Shown piece after piece: positions 27,765 through 36,513 of a stretch of 64,000 bases of DNA; the stretch's first letter is position 1; each line of letters begins with the position of its first letter. The stretch comes from an uncultured Lachnospiraceae bacterium (GTDB taxonomy: Bacteria > Bacillota > Clostridia > Lachnospirales > Lachnospiraceae): the NCBI GenBank assembly GCA_910576975.1, contig CAJTJY010000002.1, positions 43,436-107,435 on the forward strand, given 5' to 3'. The notes beneath the pieces were generated by a model. That model did no database searches. It was not told where the DNA came from and worked only from the letters and a program-made list of their open reading frames with translations. Position numbers and translations under genes: made by a program.

Positions 27765-27941
27765 AGACTTACCTCCGTATAGCGGTATCAAAAGTTGAGA
27801 CTTAACTTTTAATACCCATGATAGAAATATAGTCTATTGTCACACACTTTTCCTCTACAGTCGAGGTACAGACTATCTACCGTTTACTATGCTAGTGCGA
27901 CACCCCCATTTCTTTTGCCTATTAATATTGCCAGTACCTAC

Positions 27942-29345
27942 CTATTCTAGTACAATGACGCCCAAGAGAGCTCCATGATGTTCTTTAATCAATTTCAACT
28001 CATCTTCAATCTCACGATACGCCGATATGCCTATCTGTTCCACAAGCAACAGCGTTCCATTTTCTATGCCAGATTTCAGAGAAGAAGCATCATAAGCCAT
28101 ATTTCCTCCATCGTTAACCTCAATATCCTGTGCCCGAAATTCTCTTTTTAATTGTTCCATTATCGTTTTGTCCGCTTTCTCATATTCGCTTCCAGTCATA
28201 TAGATACTGCTGACTCCCCTTTGTTTGCAAGAAAGCGCTATTTTTGTGGCTATAACCTTAATCTGCTGTTCTTGTCCTATCTTTTTCTTTCCTTTATTTT
28301 TTAAGGACAACAGTAAGCGATCAATAGAAGCCAAGAAACGTTTTTTCTGATCAGGGATCTTGATTTCTCCTAGCATGTGTATGCCATATATATTCTGGAT
28401 CTCTTCTGATTTCTGCAACTTTGTTGAAAAAATCATCATAAGCACAATCCAAGCGCCCACCAAGAAAAAGCCAGCCATAACCCCTACGATCAAAAATTTC
28501 ACACTAACGCTAGGCAAGTCTTCTTCTAATTCTGCCCCGTTTATCTTACTGGCTTCCAATTCAAACAATGCTAACTGACTTGCAGACATGCCAGTCTTCA
28601 AACTTTTAAGTTGTGTTTTCAGCGCAGTAATATTGCTAGCAATCGTATTCTTTTTTTCCACTAATGCTGAATCTACCACCATGCTTTGGGATTCTTCTAT
28701 TAGTTTCAACGTATGGGCGCCGACATTCTGCACTTCTGATTCCTTTTGTTGTAAAAATGATTTAATCACATCAGAAATATCATTCAATTTTTCTACATCC
28801 ACATAACTTACAGAAATAGAAATCACACTTTCTGATAATGTAACGCTCAATAATTCCCGAAAGTCCTCCTCATTGATAGAGAGATTTGCATCTTCAATAA
28901 CTTTTTGCGCCATCTCACCGCTGTTGATATAATTGTTATAGATAGAAACAAGTTCTAACGTATAATCTCTCTCGCTATCTTTGGTATAATTAACTATATA
29001 ATCTGACTGCACATAATACTGCTGTTCCAGCACAGGCTTTTCAAACGGATCGATCTGCATCAAGGCAGACTTTTGCTGGTAAGTCTCATATCCTGTTATA
29101 CGTTTCTGCAAATCAATCGCATTATTATACTTTTCTAGTTCTTCTTTGTTGAATTCTTTTTTGGATTCTTCAAGATCTACATTCATCGAGGCTTGGTACG
29201 TCCTTGCATCCAGAAAATACTTCCCCCCGCTTAGCAATACTGCAAAAAGGATTCCAAAGCAAAGCATTTGGCGCCAGCTAAATAAAATTTTCCAGAATAA
29301 ATCTATTAAATTGATCTCCCTTTCTACTCTTTCTTTTGTTTCCAT
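27942..29345 (-). CDS. Wzz/CpsC-like chain-length protein with a degenerate kinase-like tail
   Basis: A 467-residue membrane protein. An N-terminal Wzz domain has a first helix (about 20-42) and an extracellular coil-rich region (to about 280). The second helix (about 283-305) is followed by a cytosolic domain of about 160 residues. That tail matches the layout of BY-kinases (VSSIYMTGSEYEKADKTIM in the place of the P-loop strand, and HHGALLGVIVLE at the end) but has no GxxxxGK[ST] P-loop and no C-terminal Tyr cluster. It likely regulates polymer length or export. The ATG at 29345 (GGAGG nine bases before) is preferred over the preceding TTG. It is the last gene of the capsule operon before the IS. 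Confidence 0.82.
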   Translation of the reverse strand: METKERVEREINLIDLFWKILFSWRQMLCFGILFAVLLSGGKYFLDARTYQASMNVDLEESKKEFNKEELEKYNNAIDLQKRITGYETYQQKSALMQIDPFEKPVLEQQYYVQSDYIVNYTKDSERDYTLELVSIYNNYINSGEMAQKVIEDANLSINEEDFRELLSVTLSESVISISVSYVDVEKLNDISDVIKSFLQQKESEVQNVGAHTLKLIEESQSMVVDSALVEKKNTIASNITALKTQLKSLKTGMSASQLALFELEASKINGAELEEDLPSVSVKFLIVGVMAGFFLVGAWIVLMMIFSTKLQKSEEIQNIYGIHMLGEIKIPDQKKRFLASIDRLLLSLKNKGKKKIGQEQQIKVIATKIALSCKQRGVSSIYMTGSEYEKADKTIMEQLKREFRAQDIEVNDGGNMAYDASSLKSGIENGTLLLVEQIGISAYREIEDELKLIKEHHGALLGVIVLE

Positions 29346-29394
29346 CAAAACGTTCCTCCATGTTCATGCTTTATTAATAATTACGAATTCATGT

Positions 29395-30633
29395 TTAATC
29401 TCTTTGATATAAGTCACGAGTATAAACTTTGTCAATGATATCGTCTAAACACTCTTCATACCTGTTTGCTATGACGACATCTGCCTTGCGCTTAAATAAC
29501 TCCAAGTCATTGACAACCTTGCTTCCAAAAAAAGTCGTACTATCTTCTAACGTGGGTTCAAACACAATGACCTCTGCCCCTTTTGCCTTTATTCTTTTCA
29601 TAACGCCCTGAATAGAGCTCTGACGGAAATTATCTGAATTCGACTTCATTGTAAGACGGTAAATTCCTACAGTGACTTTTTTTTCATCTAATTTTTTATA
29701 ATGATTTTTTCCAGTATAAGCATAATATCCAGCTTTTCTCAAAATCTGGTCCGCAATAAAATCTTTTCGAGTTCGATTGGACTGCACAATTGCCCCTATG
29801 ATATTTTCTGGAACATCCTTATAATTAGCCAATAGCTGCTTTGTGTCTTTAGGGAGACAATATCCGCCATACCCAAAAGAAGGATTGTTATAATGACTTC
29901 CAATTCTAGGATCCAGACACACGCCGTCAATGATCTGCTTTGTATCGAGACCTTTGAGTTCTGCATATGTGTCCAATTCATTAAAATAAGACACTCTCAA
30001 TGCCAGATATGTGTTGGCAAACAGCTTCACTGCCTCTGCCTCGGTAAAACCCATATAAAGAATTTCCACGTTTTCTTTTAATGCGCTTTCTGCCAATAAT
30101 CCTGTAAAAATTTCAGCTTTTTCTCTGGTTTCACTATCACATCCAACAATAATCCTCGAAGGATACAAATTATCATAAAGAGCTTTGGATTCTCGTAAAA
30201 ATTCAGGGGAAAATAAAATATTCTTGCTGTTGTATTCTTGTCTTATTTGTGCCGTATAGCCTACAGGAATCGTTGATTTTATAACAATCGTGGCCAACGG
30301 ATTCACTTCCATCACTAATTGAAGCACAGCTTCAATGGCAGAAGTATCAAAAAAGTTTCTTTCTGAATCATAATTCGTGGGTGTTGCTATTATTATAAAA
30401 TCGGCCTCTCTATACGCACTGACGGCATCGCAGGTCGCCGTTAAGTCTAATTCTTTTTCCGACAAATATTTTTCAATGTACTCATCTTGTATCGGAGAAA
30501 TCTTACAATTAATCATATCCACTTTCTCTGGAATAATATCTACCGCCAACACTTTATTTTTTTGCGCTAAAAGGACAGCTAATGACAAACCTACATATCC
30601 CGTCCCTGCAATTGCAATTGTCCATTTTTTCAT
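29395..30633 (-). CDS. ugd: UDP-glucose 6-dehydrogenase
   Basis: A 412-residue enzyme oxidising UDP-glucose twice with NAD to UDP-glucuronate. The Rossmann motif is IAGTGYVGLSLA (about 8-19). Further family motifs are VIKSTIPVGYT (about 118-128), FSPEFLRESKALYDN (about 145-160) and the catalytic cysteine region GYGGYCLPKDTKQ (about 250-262). This short Ugd type is common in capsule clusters. GGAGAA precedes the ATG. It lies 49 bases before the chain-length gene. Together with the 4-epimerase at 35347 it would supply UDP-GlcA and UDP-GalA. Confidence 0.88.
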   Translation of the reverse strand: MKKWTIAIAGTGYVGLSLAVLLAQKNKVLAVDIIPEKVDMINCKISPIQDEYIEKYLSEKELDLTATCDAVSAYREADFIIIATPTNYDSERNFFDTSAIEAVLQLVMEVNPLATIVIKSTIPVGYTAQIRQEYNSKNILFSPEFLRESKALYDNLYPSRIIVGCDSETREKAEIFTGLLAESALKENVEILYMGFTEAEAVKLFANTYLALRVSYFNELDTYAELKGLDTKQIIDGVCLDPRIGSHYNNPSFGYGGYCLPKDTKQLLANYKDVPENIIGAIVQSNRTRKDFIADQILRKAGYYAYTGKNHYKKLDEKKVTVGIYRLTMKSNSDNFRQSSIQGVMKRIKAKGAEVIVFEPTLEDSTTFFGSKVVNDLELFKRKADVVIANRYEECLDDIIDKVYTRDLYQRD

Positions 30634-30839
30634 TTTTCAATTCTCCATAAAAATGCCTGACACACCATATACCATGAAAAGAGTACTAAATACTAGCATA
30701 AATGTCAAGTCTCATTCTGCCTTTTATTCAGTAGTAACATCTTCATCTTTTGTATAATTTTACTGCCATCCTGCTTCAACCATAAAAAATATATACATTT
30801 CAATCTAATCACATGGACACGAAACACAAATTCCTAATT

Positions 30840-31529
30840 TTATAAAATCACCCGAAAATGTTTAAACATAGAATACAAATAACTCGCACCAAAAGTTCCC
30901 AGCTGTTTTGGTCCCGTAACATTTTGCTGCAACTCCAATGTTTTGTGTAATGCAAGCACTATGGTCGACCTGGTAATCGCTTTTTCTTTTCTACTGACAA
31001 ATATTTCATTTCCCTTTAAAGAATAGGTGAAGCGCAGTCCATGCATTGTATAAAATGGATAATCATCAAATATACTTATTGTTCTCCAAAGCGCATCTTC
31101 TAAAATGGAACTCGTCGTTTTCTCTTTCATTTTCTCTTCCAGACAAGCCACCGCACTCTTTCTTTCCCGGAATGTTCTTATCCGCTGCGCATTCAGGCTT
31201 AGCTCTTCTGTATTATAAATCATTTTCGTATATGGCAGATAACTATGGACAGATGCCCTGCTCAACCCTGTTATTTTTTGTATTTCCAGGATTGTCCTTC
31301 CTGCTTTCTTCAATTCATTAATCTTCTCGCTAATTTCAGATGAAAACACGCCCGCCGTCACCAATAGCTTGCGCACTTTAAGTGGCGTCATATCAAATTC
31401 ATCCGCAATTTTACGAATTGAATAGCAAGGATTGCCGTCAGCTGATATATAGATAGCAGCCACTTCCTCTAATAGTTCTTCCATAATTTTCTCTGAATTA
31501 TAATTTGGTTTCTTTTTTGGTCTTGACAT
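30840..31529 (-). CDS. Helix-turn-helix protein of unknown function, probable regulator
   Basis: A 229-residue basic protein. The N-terminus (MSRPKKKPNYN) is Lys-rich. A first HTH-like segment reads SIRKIADEFDMTPLKVRKLL (about 37-56), and a second reads ILEIQKITGLSRASVHSYL (about 79-97). The C-terminal half (FYTMHGLRFTYSLKGNEIFVSRKEKAIT landmarks) is a separate folded domain that I do not recognise. AGAGG precedes the ATG. It sits in the middle of the capsule locus between ugd and capG in the same direction. Two DNA-binding-like modules suggest a sigma-factor-like or regulatory role, but this is not certain. Confidence 0.55.
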   Translation of the reverse strand: MSRPKKKPNYNSEKIMEELLEEVAAIYISADGNPCYSIRKIADEFDMTPLKVRKLLVTAGVFSSEISEKINELKKAGRTILEIQKITGLSRASVHSYLPYTKMIYNTEELSLNAQRIRTFRERKSAVACLEEKMKEKTTSSILEDALWRTISIFDDYPFYTMHGLRFTYSLKGNEIFVSRKEKAITRSTIVLALHKTLELQQNVTGPKQLGTFGASYLYSMFKHFRVIL

Positions 31530-31622
31530 TTAAAACCTCTTTTCCATTTCAATCTAACCATATATCTTCTAGCACCCATCATTATTCCTGTTTTCATGCA
31601 GGCTTTCCATCTTTCAAATATC

Positions 31623-31660
31623 ATACCCTCTGGACCTAAAACAAGTGCTCCAGAGGGTAT
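31623..31660. terminator. Hairpin after the CapG gene, probable terminator
   Basis: A perfect 12-bp stem (ATACCCTCTGGA with its complement at 31649-31660) encloses a 14-base loop, ten bases after the stop of the gene at 31671. The minus-strand tail is not T-rich, so it may act as a weak terminator or an RNA-stabilising end. Confidence 0.5.
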
Positions 31661-31670
31661 ATAAAAAGTT

Positions 31671-32858
31671 TTAATTTATTTTTCTCCATGTCATTCTATC
31701 CACAACGCCAGTGTAGCTTTGAATGATCTTCACCACTTTCGTACTAACATTCTCTTCCACATAATCTGGCACCGGAACGCCAAGCTCTCCATCAAGATTC
31801 ATCGTTACAGCAGTCTCAACGGCCTGCAGTAATGATGTTTCATCGATGCCAGCAAGCACGAAGCACGCTTTGTCCAATGCTTCTGGACGTTCCGTACTTG
31901 TTCTGATGCAGATAGCCGGAAACGGATGCCCTACGCTGGTAAAAAAGCTGCTTTCCTCTGGCAATGTGCCAGAATCAGAAACTACTGCAAACGCATTTAC
32001 CTGCAAATGATTATAATCATGGAAGCCAAGTGGCTCATGCTGAATCACCCGCCTGTCCAGTTCAAAGCCGGATGCTTCCAAACGATTTCTGGAACGTGGA
32101 TGACAGGAATAGAGGATCGGCATATCATACTTTTCTGCCATCTTATTGATAGCGGAAAACAGTGATAAGAAATTTTTTTCTGTATCAATATTTTCCTCTC
32201 TGTGAGCGGAAAGCAGAATATATCTCTGTGGTTCAAGCCCCAGTTTTTCTAAAATGTCCGACTTCTCAATCTCTTCAAGATTCTGATGCAGCACTTCCGC
32301 CATCGGAGAACCCGTTACATACACACGCTCTTTCGGCAAGCCGCACTCATGCAAATATTTCCTTGCGTGTTCAGAATACGCCAAGTTTACATCCGAAATA
32401 ATATCTACGATACGGCGATTCGTTTCCTCTGGCAAACACTCATCCTTGCAGCGGTTTCCTGCTTCCATATGGAAAATCGGGATATGCAGGCGCTTTGCTG
32501 CAATTGCCGACAAACAAGAATTTGTATCTCCCAAAATCAGCAGCGCATCCGGTTTAATCTGATTCATCAGCTTGTAAGAACAGTTGATGATGTTTCCAAC
32601 AGTTGCGCCAAGATCATCACCTACGGCATCCATATATACTTGCGGATTTTCAATCTTTAAGTTCTCAAAAAAGATACCGTTGAGATTATAATCGTAGTTC
32701 TGCCCGGTATGTGCCAATACCACGTCAAAATACTTGCGACATTTATTGATAACTGCGGCAAGACGGATGATCTCAGGACGTGTCCCAACAATAATAAGGA
32801 GTTTCAGCTTCCCATTCCCTTTAAATTTAATATCTGAAAAATCTGTTTTTATTTCCAT
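31671..32858 (-). CDS. capG: UDP-N-acetylglucosamine 2-epimerase-like, CapG type (UDP-L-FucNAc synthesis)
   Basis: A 395-residue non-hydrolysing 2-epimerase fold protein. It opens KLLIIVGTRPEIIRLAAVI (about 18-36), with AHTGQNYDY, LGDTNSC and HMEAGNRCKDECLPEETNR motifs. SDSGTLPEESSFF replaces the SDSGGIQEEA of ordinary WecB enzymes, which is a CapG/FnlC hallmark. It likely converts UDP-N-acetyl-L-pneumosamine to UDP-N-acetyl-L-fucosamine, the last step of the pathway. AAAAGGAG precedes the ATG. It follows capF by about 110 bases, and CapE-CapF-CapG lie in order, which supports the assignment. Confidence 0.85.
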   Translation of the reverse strand: MEIKTDFSDIKFKGNGKLKLLIIVGTRPEIIRLAAVINKCRKYFDVVLAHTGQNYDYNLNGIFFENLKIENPQVYMDAVGDDLGATVGNIINCSYKLMNQIKPDALLILGDTNSCLSAIAAKRLHIPIFHMEAGNRCKDECLPEETNRRIVDIISDVNLAYSEHARKYLHECGLPKERVYVTGSPMAEVLHQNLEEIEKSDILEKLGLEPQRYILLSAHREENIDTEKNFLSLFSAINKMAEKYDMPILYSCHPRSRNRLEASGFELDRRVIQHEPLGFHDYNHLQVNAFAVVSDSGTLPEESSFFTSVGHPFPAICIRTSTERPEALDKACFVLAGIDETSLLQAVETAVTMNLDGELGVPVPDYVEENVSTKVVKIIQSYTGVVDRMTWRKIN

Positions 32859-32972
32859 TTCAGCGCTCCTTTTTTACATAGGCTCCAAACCAGCGTATAG
32901 CATTGCCATTAGATATTCAAAACTTCCATCATATGGATTTCTCCTTTTTTGATATTTCAATGCCTTTGAAAA

Positions 32973-34169
32973 TTACACTGGTTCATAAAATGTATCTGGT
33001 CTGTCCTGATTGAAAATCTCATTACAGGTCATAACTGTTACCAGATTTTCTGTTTCGCTTAGGTTTATGATATTATGGGTCCATCCAGGAATCATATAGA
33101 TTGCTTCGATTTTGTCCCCGCTGACTTCAAACTCCACAATTTCTCCAGTATGAATATTCCGTTCCTGAATCAATCCATGCCCGGCGACCACGATAAACAA
33201 TTCCCACTTAGAATTGTGCCAGTGTTGGCCTTTTGTAATTCCTGGCTTAGAAATGTTGATGCTGATTTGCCCACAGTCAGCTGTATGCATCAGTTCCGTG
33301 AAAGAACCTCTCTCATCACGATTCATCCTCAACTCATACTTGAACTTGTCTACTGGAAGATAGGTTAAATAAAGAGAATACAGCTTTTTGGCAAAAGAAC
33401 CTTCTGGTATTTTTGGCATCATCAGTGTGTGCGGTTGTGCTTTAAACTGTTCCAGCAAATCCACGATTTCGCCGAGCTTTACCTTGTGAGTAACTGGCAC
33501 GCAACAATATCTTCCGCAATCATCTGGTACTGCTTCTACCCCGACAAATTCACAGTGTTGCTCTTTCCCCTCCAGAAGGTCAAACATTCCCTCTACCAAG
33601 TCATCAATATACAGCAGTTCCAACTCCGTACCCCGGTCATTGACTGTAAATTCTTCATCGTTCGCCACTGCCCAGCAGAACGTGGAAACCGCCGAATTAT
33701 ATTTGGGGCGGCTATGTCCCATCACGTTTGGAAAACGATAGACTGCGACTTTCGTTCCAGTTTGTTCTGCATAAGAAAAGAATAATTCTTCCCCAGCTTT
33801 TTTACTTCTCCCATACTCGGAATTACCAAATCTTCCTGCCAGCGTCGCCTGAATAGAAGAAGATAGCATGATCGTAGCTTTATTCTCATACTTCTTCAAT
33901 GTAGCTAACAATATGGATGCGAATCCGAAGTTGCCTTTCATGAAATCTTCTAGATTTTCTGGGCGATTCACTCCTGCTAAATGAAACACGAAGTCAGTTT
34001 TCTTACAGTATGATTCCAATTCCTCAATTGTAGAATCGAGATCATACTGATAAATCTCATCAACTTGAATCCCCGGCCTGGTGCGGTTTTTATTTTCTTT
34101 GATATTTTTTAAATTAGCAACAAGGGCAGTTCCTACCATTCCCTTGGCACCGGTTACTAAAATGTTCAT
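32973..34169 (-). CDS. capF: Bifunctional epimerase/reductase with cupin domain, CapF type
   Basis: A 398-residue protein for the second step of UDP-L-FucNAc synthesis (C3 epimerisation by the cupin, C4 reduction by the SDR domain). The N-terminal SDR starts NILVTGAKGMVGTALVANL and has YGRSKKAGEEL (about 120-130). The C-terminal cupin (from about 285) has GITKGQHWHNSKWELFIVV and YMIPGWTHNI, the likely metal-binding histidines. GAGGTAG stands before the ATG, 15 bases past the capE stop. This two-domain architecture is specific to CapF/FnlB, so confidence is high. Confidence 0.9.
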   Translation of the reverse strand: MNILVTGAKGMVGTALVANLKNIKENKNRTRPGIQVDEIYQYDLDSTIEELESYCKKTDFVFHLAGVNRPENLEDFMKGNFGFASILLATLKKYENKATIMLSSSIQATLAGRFGNSEYGRSKKAGEELFFSYAEQTGTKVAVYRFPNVMGHSRPKYNSAVSTFCWAVANDEEFTVNDRGTELELLYIDDLVEGMFDLLEGKEQHCEFVGVEAVPDDCGRYCCVPVTHKVKLGEIVDLLEQFKAQPHTLMMPKIPEGSFAKKLYSLYLTYLPVDKFKYELRMNRDERGSFTELMHTADCGQISINISKPGITKGQHWHNSKWELFIVVAGHGLIQERNIHTGEIVEFEVSGDKIEAIYMIPGWTHNIINLSETENLVTVMTCNEIFNQDRPDTFYEPV

Positions 34170-34184
34170 ACGCTACCTCGACTA

Positions 34185-35225
34185 CTACTGATTATCTTTC
34201 GCCAATTCTTCCTGGATATAAGTAAGAGAGGATATCTTCTCTTTCGTTTCTTCCACCGTCAGTAATTTTGTATTATTGGAATTAAATTCGCTCAGTTTTA
34301 CTCTCTTTGTATTACCCTGTGTAAAGAACTTATCATAATTGAGCCCTCTCTTATCACATGGTACACGATAGAAGTTGCCTAAGTCAATAGCATGAGCGCA
34401 TTCTTCATTTGTCAAAAGTGTCTCGTACATCTTCTCGCCATGACGGATGCCAATAATCTTAATATCATCTTTATTTCCGCCAAACAACTCGCAAACTGCT
34501 TCTGCCTGTGTCTGAATCGTACATGCTGGCGCTTTCTGAACCAAAATATCACCTGGCTCTCCATGCTCAAACGCAAAGAGAACTAGATCCACGGCCTCCT
34601 CTAACGACATAATAAAACGTGTCATAGTTGGCTCTGTCAAAGTAATCGGGCTTGCGTTTCTGATTTGGTCAATCCAAAGCGGAATAACAGAACCGCGGGA
34701 GCACATGACATTCCCGTATCGTGTGCAGCAAATTTTCGTTTTCTTCGTTGTCCGGCTCTTGGCAACAATTACCTTTTCCATCATTGCTTTCGAAGTGCCC
34801 ATCGCATTGACTGGATAAGCCGCTTTGTCAGTGGAAAGACAGATTACGGATTTTACCCCCTCATCAATAGCCGCCGTCAGGACATTCTCCGTCCCCAGCA
34901 CATTCGTCTTTACCGCCTCAATGGGGAAGAATTCACAAGAGGGCACCTGTTTTAATGCTGCCGCATGGAAGATATAGTCCACATCATACATCGCATTCTT
35001 AACGGAAGCCAAATCACGGACGTCCCCAATGTAAAATCGAATCTTATCAGCAACCTCAGGCATTTTCACCTGAAACTCATGCCTCATATCATCCTGTTTT
35101 TTTTCATCACGGGAGAAAATGCGGATCTCTTTGATGTCTGTCTGAAGAAAACGATTCAAAACAGCATTACCGAAAGAGCCTGTCCCTCCCGTAATTAATA
35201 ATGTTTTATTTGTAAATACACTCAT
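34185..35225 (-). CDS. capE: UDP-N-acetylglucosamine 4,6-dehydratase/5-epimerase, CapE type
   Basis: A 346-residue SDR enzyme catalysing the first step toward UDP-L-FucNAc. The NAD motif is LITGGTGSFGNAVL (about 9-22). The substrate motif AAALKQVPSCEFFPIEA follows (about 88-104). The active-site stretch STDKAAYPVNAMGTSKAMMEK has Met in the usual Tyr position, as in CapE/FlaA1. GGAGAGGC precedes the ATG. It heads the capE-capF-capG run. The only nearby alternative is a legionaminate/pseudaminate-type dehydratase, which the CapF and CapG partners make unlikely. Confidence 0.9.
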   Translation of the reverse strand: MSVFTNKTLLITGGTGSFGNAVLNRFLQTDIKEIRIFSRDEKKQDDMRHEFQVKMPEVADKIRFYIGDVRDLASVKNAMYDVDYIFHAAALKQVPSCEFFPIEAVKTNVLGTENVLTAAIDEGVKSVICLSTDKAAYPVNAMGTSKAMMEKVIVAKSRTTKKTKICCTRYGNVMCSRGSVIPLWIDQIRNASPITLTEPTMTRFIMSLEEAVDLVLFAFEHGEPGDILVQKAPACTIQTQAEAVCELFGGNKDDIKIIGIRHGEKMYETLLTNEECAHAIDLGNFYRVPCDKRGLNYDKFFTQGNTKRVKLSEFNSNNTKLLTVEETKEKISSLTYIQEELAKDNQ

Positions 35226-35346
35226 TTATTTGCCTCTCCTATACTTTTCACATTATGTTTCTTCAATAACTATCAACTTCTAGTCACAATAAAATTCTTT
35301 CGTAAATGCCCTTTTTTCACAACAATGAACTTGATATTGGATTTGA

Positions 35347-36504
35347 TTACATATAAAATTCCTTATACCATTCTGCAAATTTCCTCAGCCCTTCCTGTAG
35401 GCTTGTACTCGGTTTGAATCCAAAGTCACGTTCTAGAGCACTTGTATCTGCATATGTCACTGGAACATCCCCCGGCTGCATTGGGACTAATTTCTTATGC
35501 GCCTCAAAATCATAATCTTTTGGGAGCACTCCTGCACGAATTAACTCCTGCTGTAAAATATCAACAAAATCAAGCAGGTTCTCTGGTTGATTATTTCCAA
35601 TGTTATAAACAGCATATGGGGGAATCGGCAAACCATCTTCTCCTGATTTCTTCTCTGGCGGACACTGCATGATACGTTTCACACCTTCCACAATATCATC
35701 TACGTATGTGAAATCACGTTTACAGTTTCCATAATTGAAAATTCGGATTGTCTCATGATTACGAAGTTTATTTGTAAATCCAAAATATGCCATATCCGGC
35801 CTTCCCGCCGGACCATAAACTGTAAAGAAGCGAAGTCCCGTTGACGGAATATTATAAAGCTTCGAGTACGCATGAGCCATCAACTCATTGGATTTTTTTG
35901 TCGCAGCGTAAAGAGACACCGGATTGTCTACTTTATCATCTGTAGAGTATGGAATCTTCTTGTTGGTTCCATATACCGAAGAAGAAGAAGCATACACGAG
36001 GTGCTCGACTCCATTATAACCATTTTTTGCTGAATCCTTATCATGATAAGAATGACGGCACGCTTCTAAAATGTTATAAAAACCAATTAAGTTAGACTCT
36101 ATATAAGCATCGGGATTGGCAATCGAATAGCGGACGCCTGCCTGTGCTGCTAGATTCACGACAATATCTGGCCTATATTCCGTAAAAACAGAGTTAATCA
36201 CTGCCTTGTCCGCAATAGACTCTTTCACAAATATCCATGAAGAGCCTTGCTGCTTCTTCACAAGTTCTTCAATTTTTTTTAAACGATATTCCTTAATTGA
36301 AACATCATAATAATCATTCATATTATCAATGCCAATGATCGTGACATCCGGCACGGTATAAAAAAGTTCCAACACAAGGTTAGAACCAATAAAGCCAGCT
36401 GCACCAGTTATCAGAATCTTTTTACTTTTTAATGTAATACTATTTTCTTTCAAATTTCTATCTACCTTCACTTTCACAAAGAGAAGAAAAAATGCTCTAG
36501 ACAT
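35347..36504 (-). CDS. UDP-glucuronate 4-epimerase
   Basis: A 385-residue SDR enzyme interconverting UDP-glucuronate and UDP-galacturonate. The NAD motif ILITGAAGFIGSNLVLEL (about 30-47) is preceded by about 25 extra residues. AAQAGVRYSIANPDAY (about 118-133), the catalytic YAATKKSNEL (about 200-209) and FTVYGPAGRPDMAYFGFT follow, all typical of GlcA 4-epimerases. The true start is unsure: the ATG at 36504 has a poor ribosome site and the family begins nearer residue 20. It is 9 bases from the wecB-like gene upstream. With Ugd it would provide GalA to the repeat unit. Confidence 0.85.
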   Translation of the reverse strand: MSRAFFLLFVKVKVDRNLKENSITLKSKKILITGAAGFIGSNLVLELFYTVPDVTIIGIDNMNDYYDVSIKEYRLKKIEELVKKQQGSSWIFVKESIADKAVINSVFTEYRPDIVVNLAAQAGVRYSIANPDAYIESNLIGFYNILEACRHSYHDKDSAKNGYNGVEHLVYASSSSVYGTNKKIPYSTDDKVDNPVSLYAATKKSNELMAHAYSKLYNIPSTGLRFFTVYGPAGRPDMAYFGFTNKLRNHETIRIFNYGNCKRDFTYVDDIVEGVKRIMQCPPEKKSGEDGLPIPPYAVYNIGNNQPENLLDFVDILQQELIRAGVLPKDYDFEAHKKLVPMQPGDVPVTYADTSALERDFGFKPSTSLQEGLRKFAEWYKEFYM

Positions 36505-36513
36505 TATTATTGT

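Larger units (their letters stand above)
25054..27887 (-). mobile_element. Complete IS66-family insertion sequence
   Basis: A 2834-bp element. Its ends are perfect 16-bp inverted repeats, GTAAACGGTAGATAGT, extended to 24 bases with two mismatches (a shared GTACCT follows). It is flanked on both sides by TATGCTAG (25046-25053 and 27888-27895), an 8-bp target duplication as expected for IS66. It carries tnpA, tnpB and tnpC in the usual order. A gap of about 290 bases between tnpB and tnpC holds no clear gene. The intact ends, direct repeats and open frames suggest a recent and possibly still active insertion. Confidence 0.95.
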
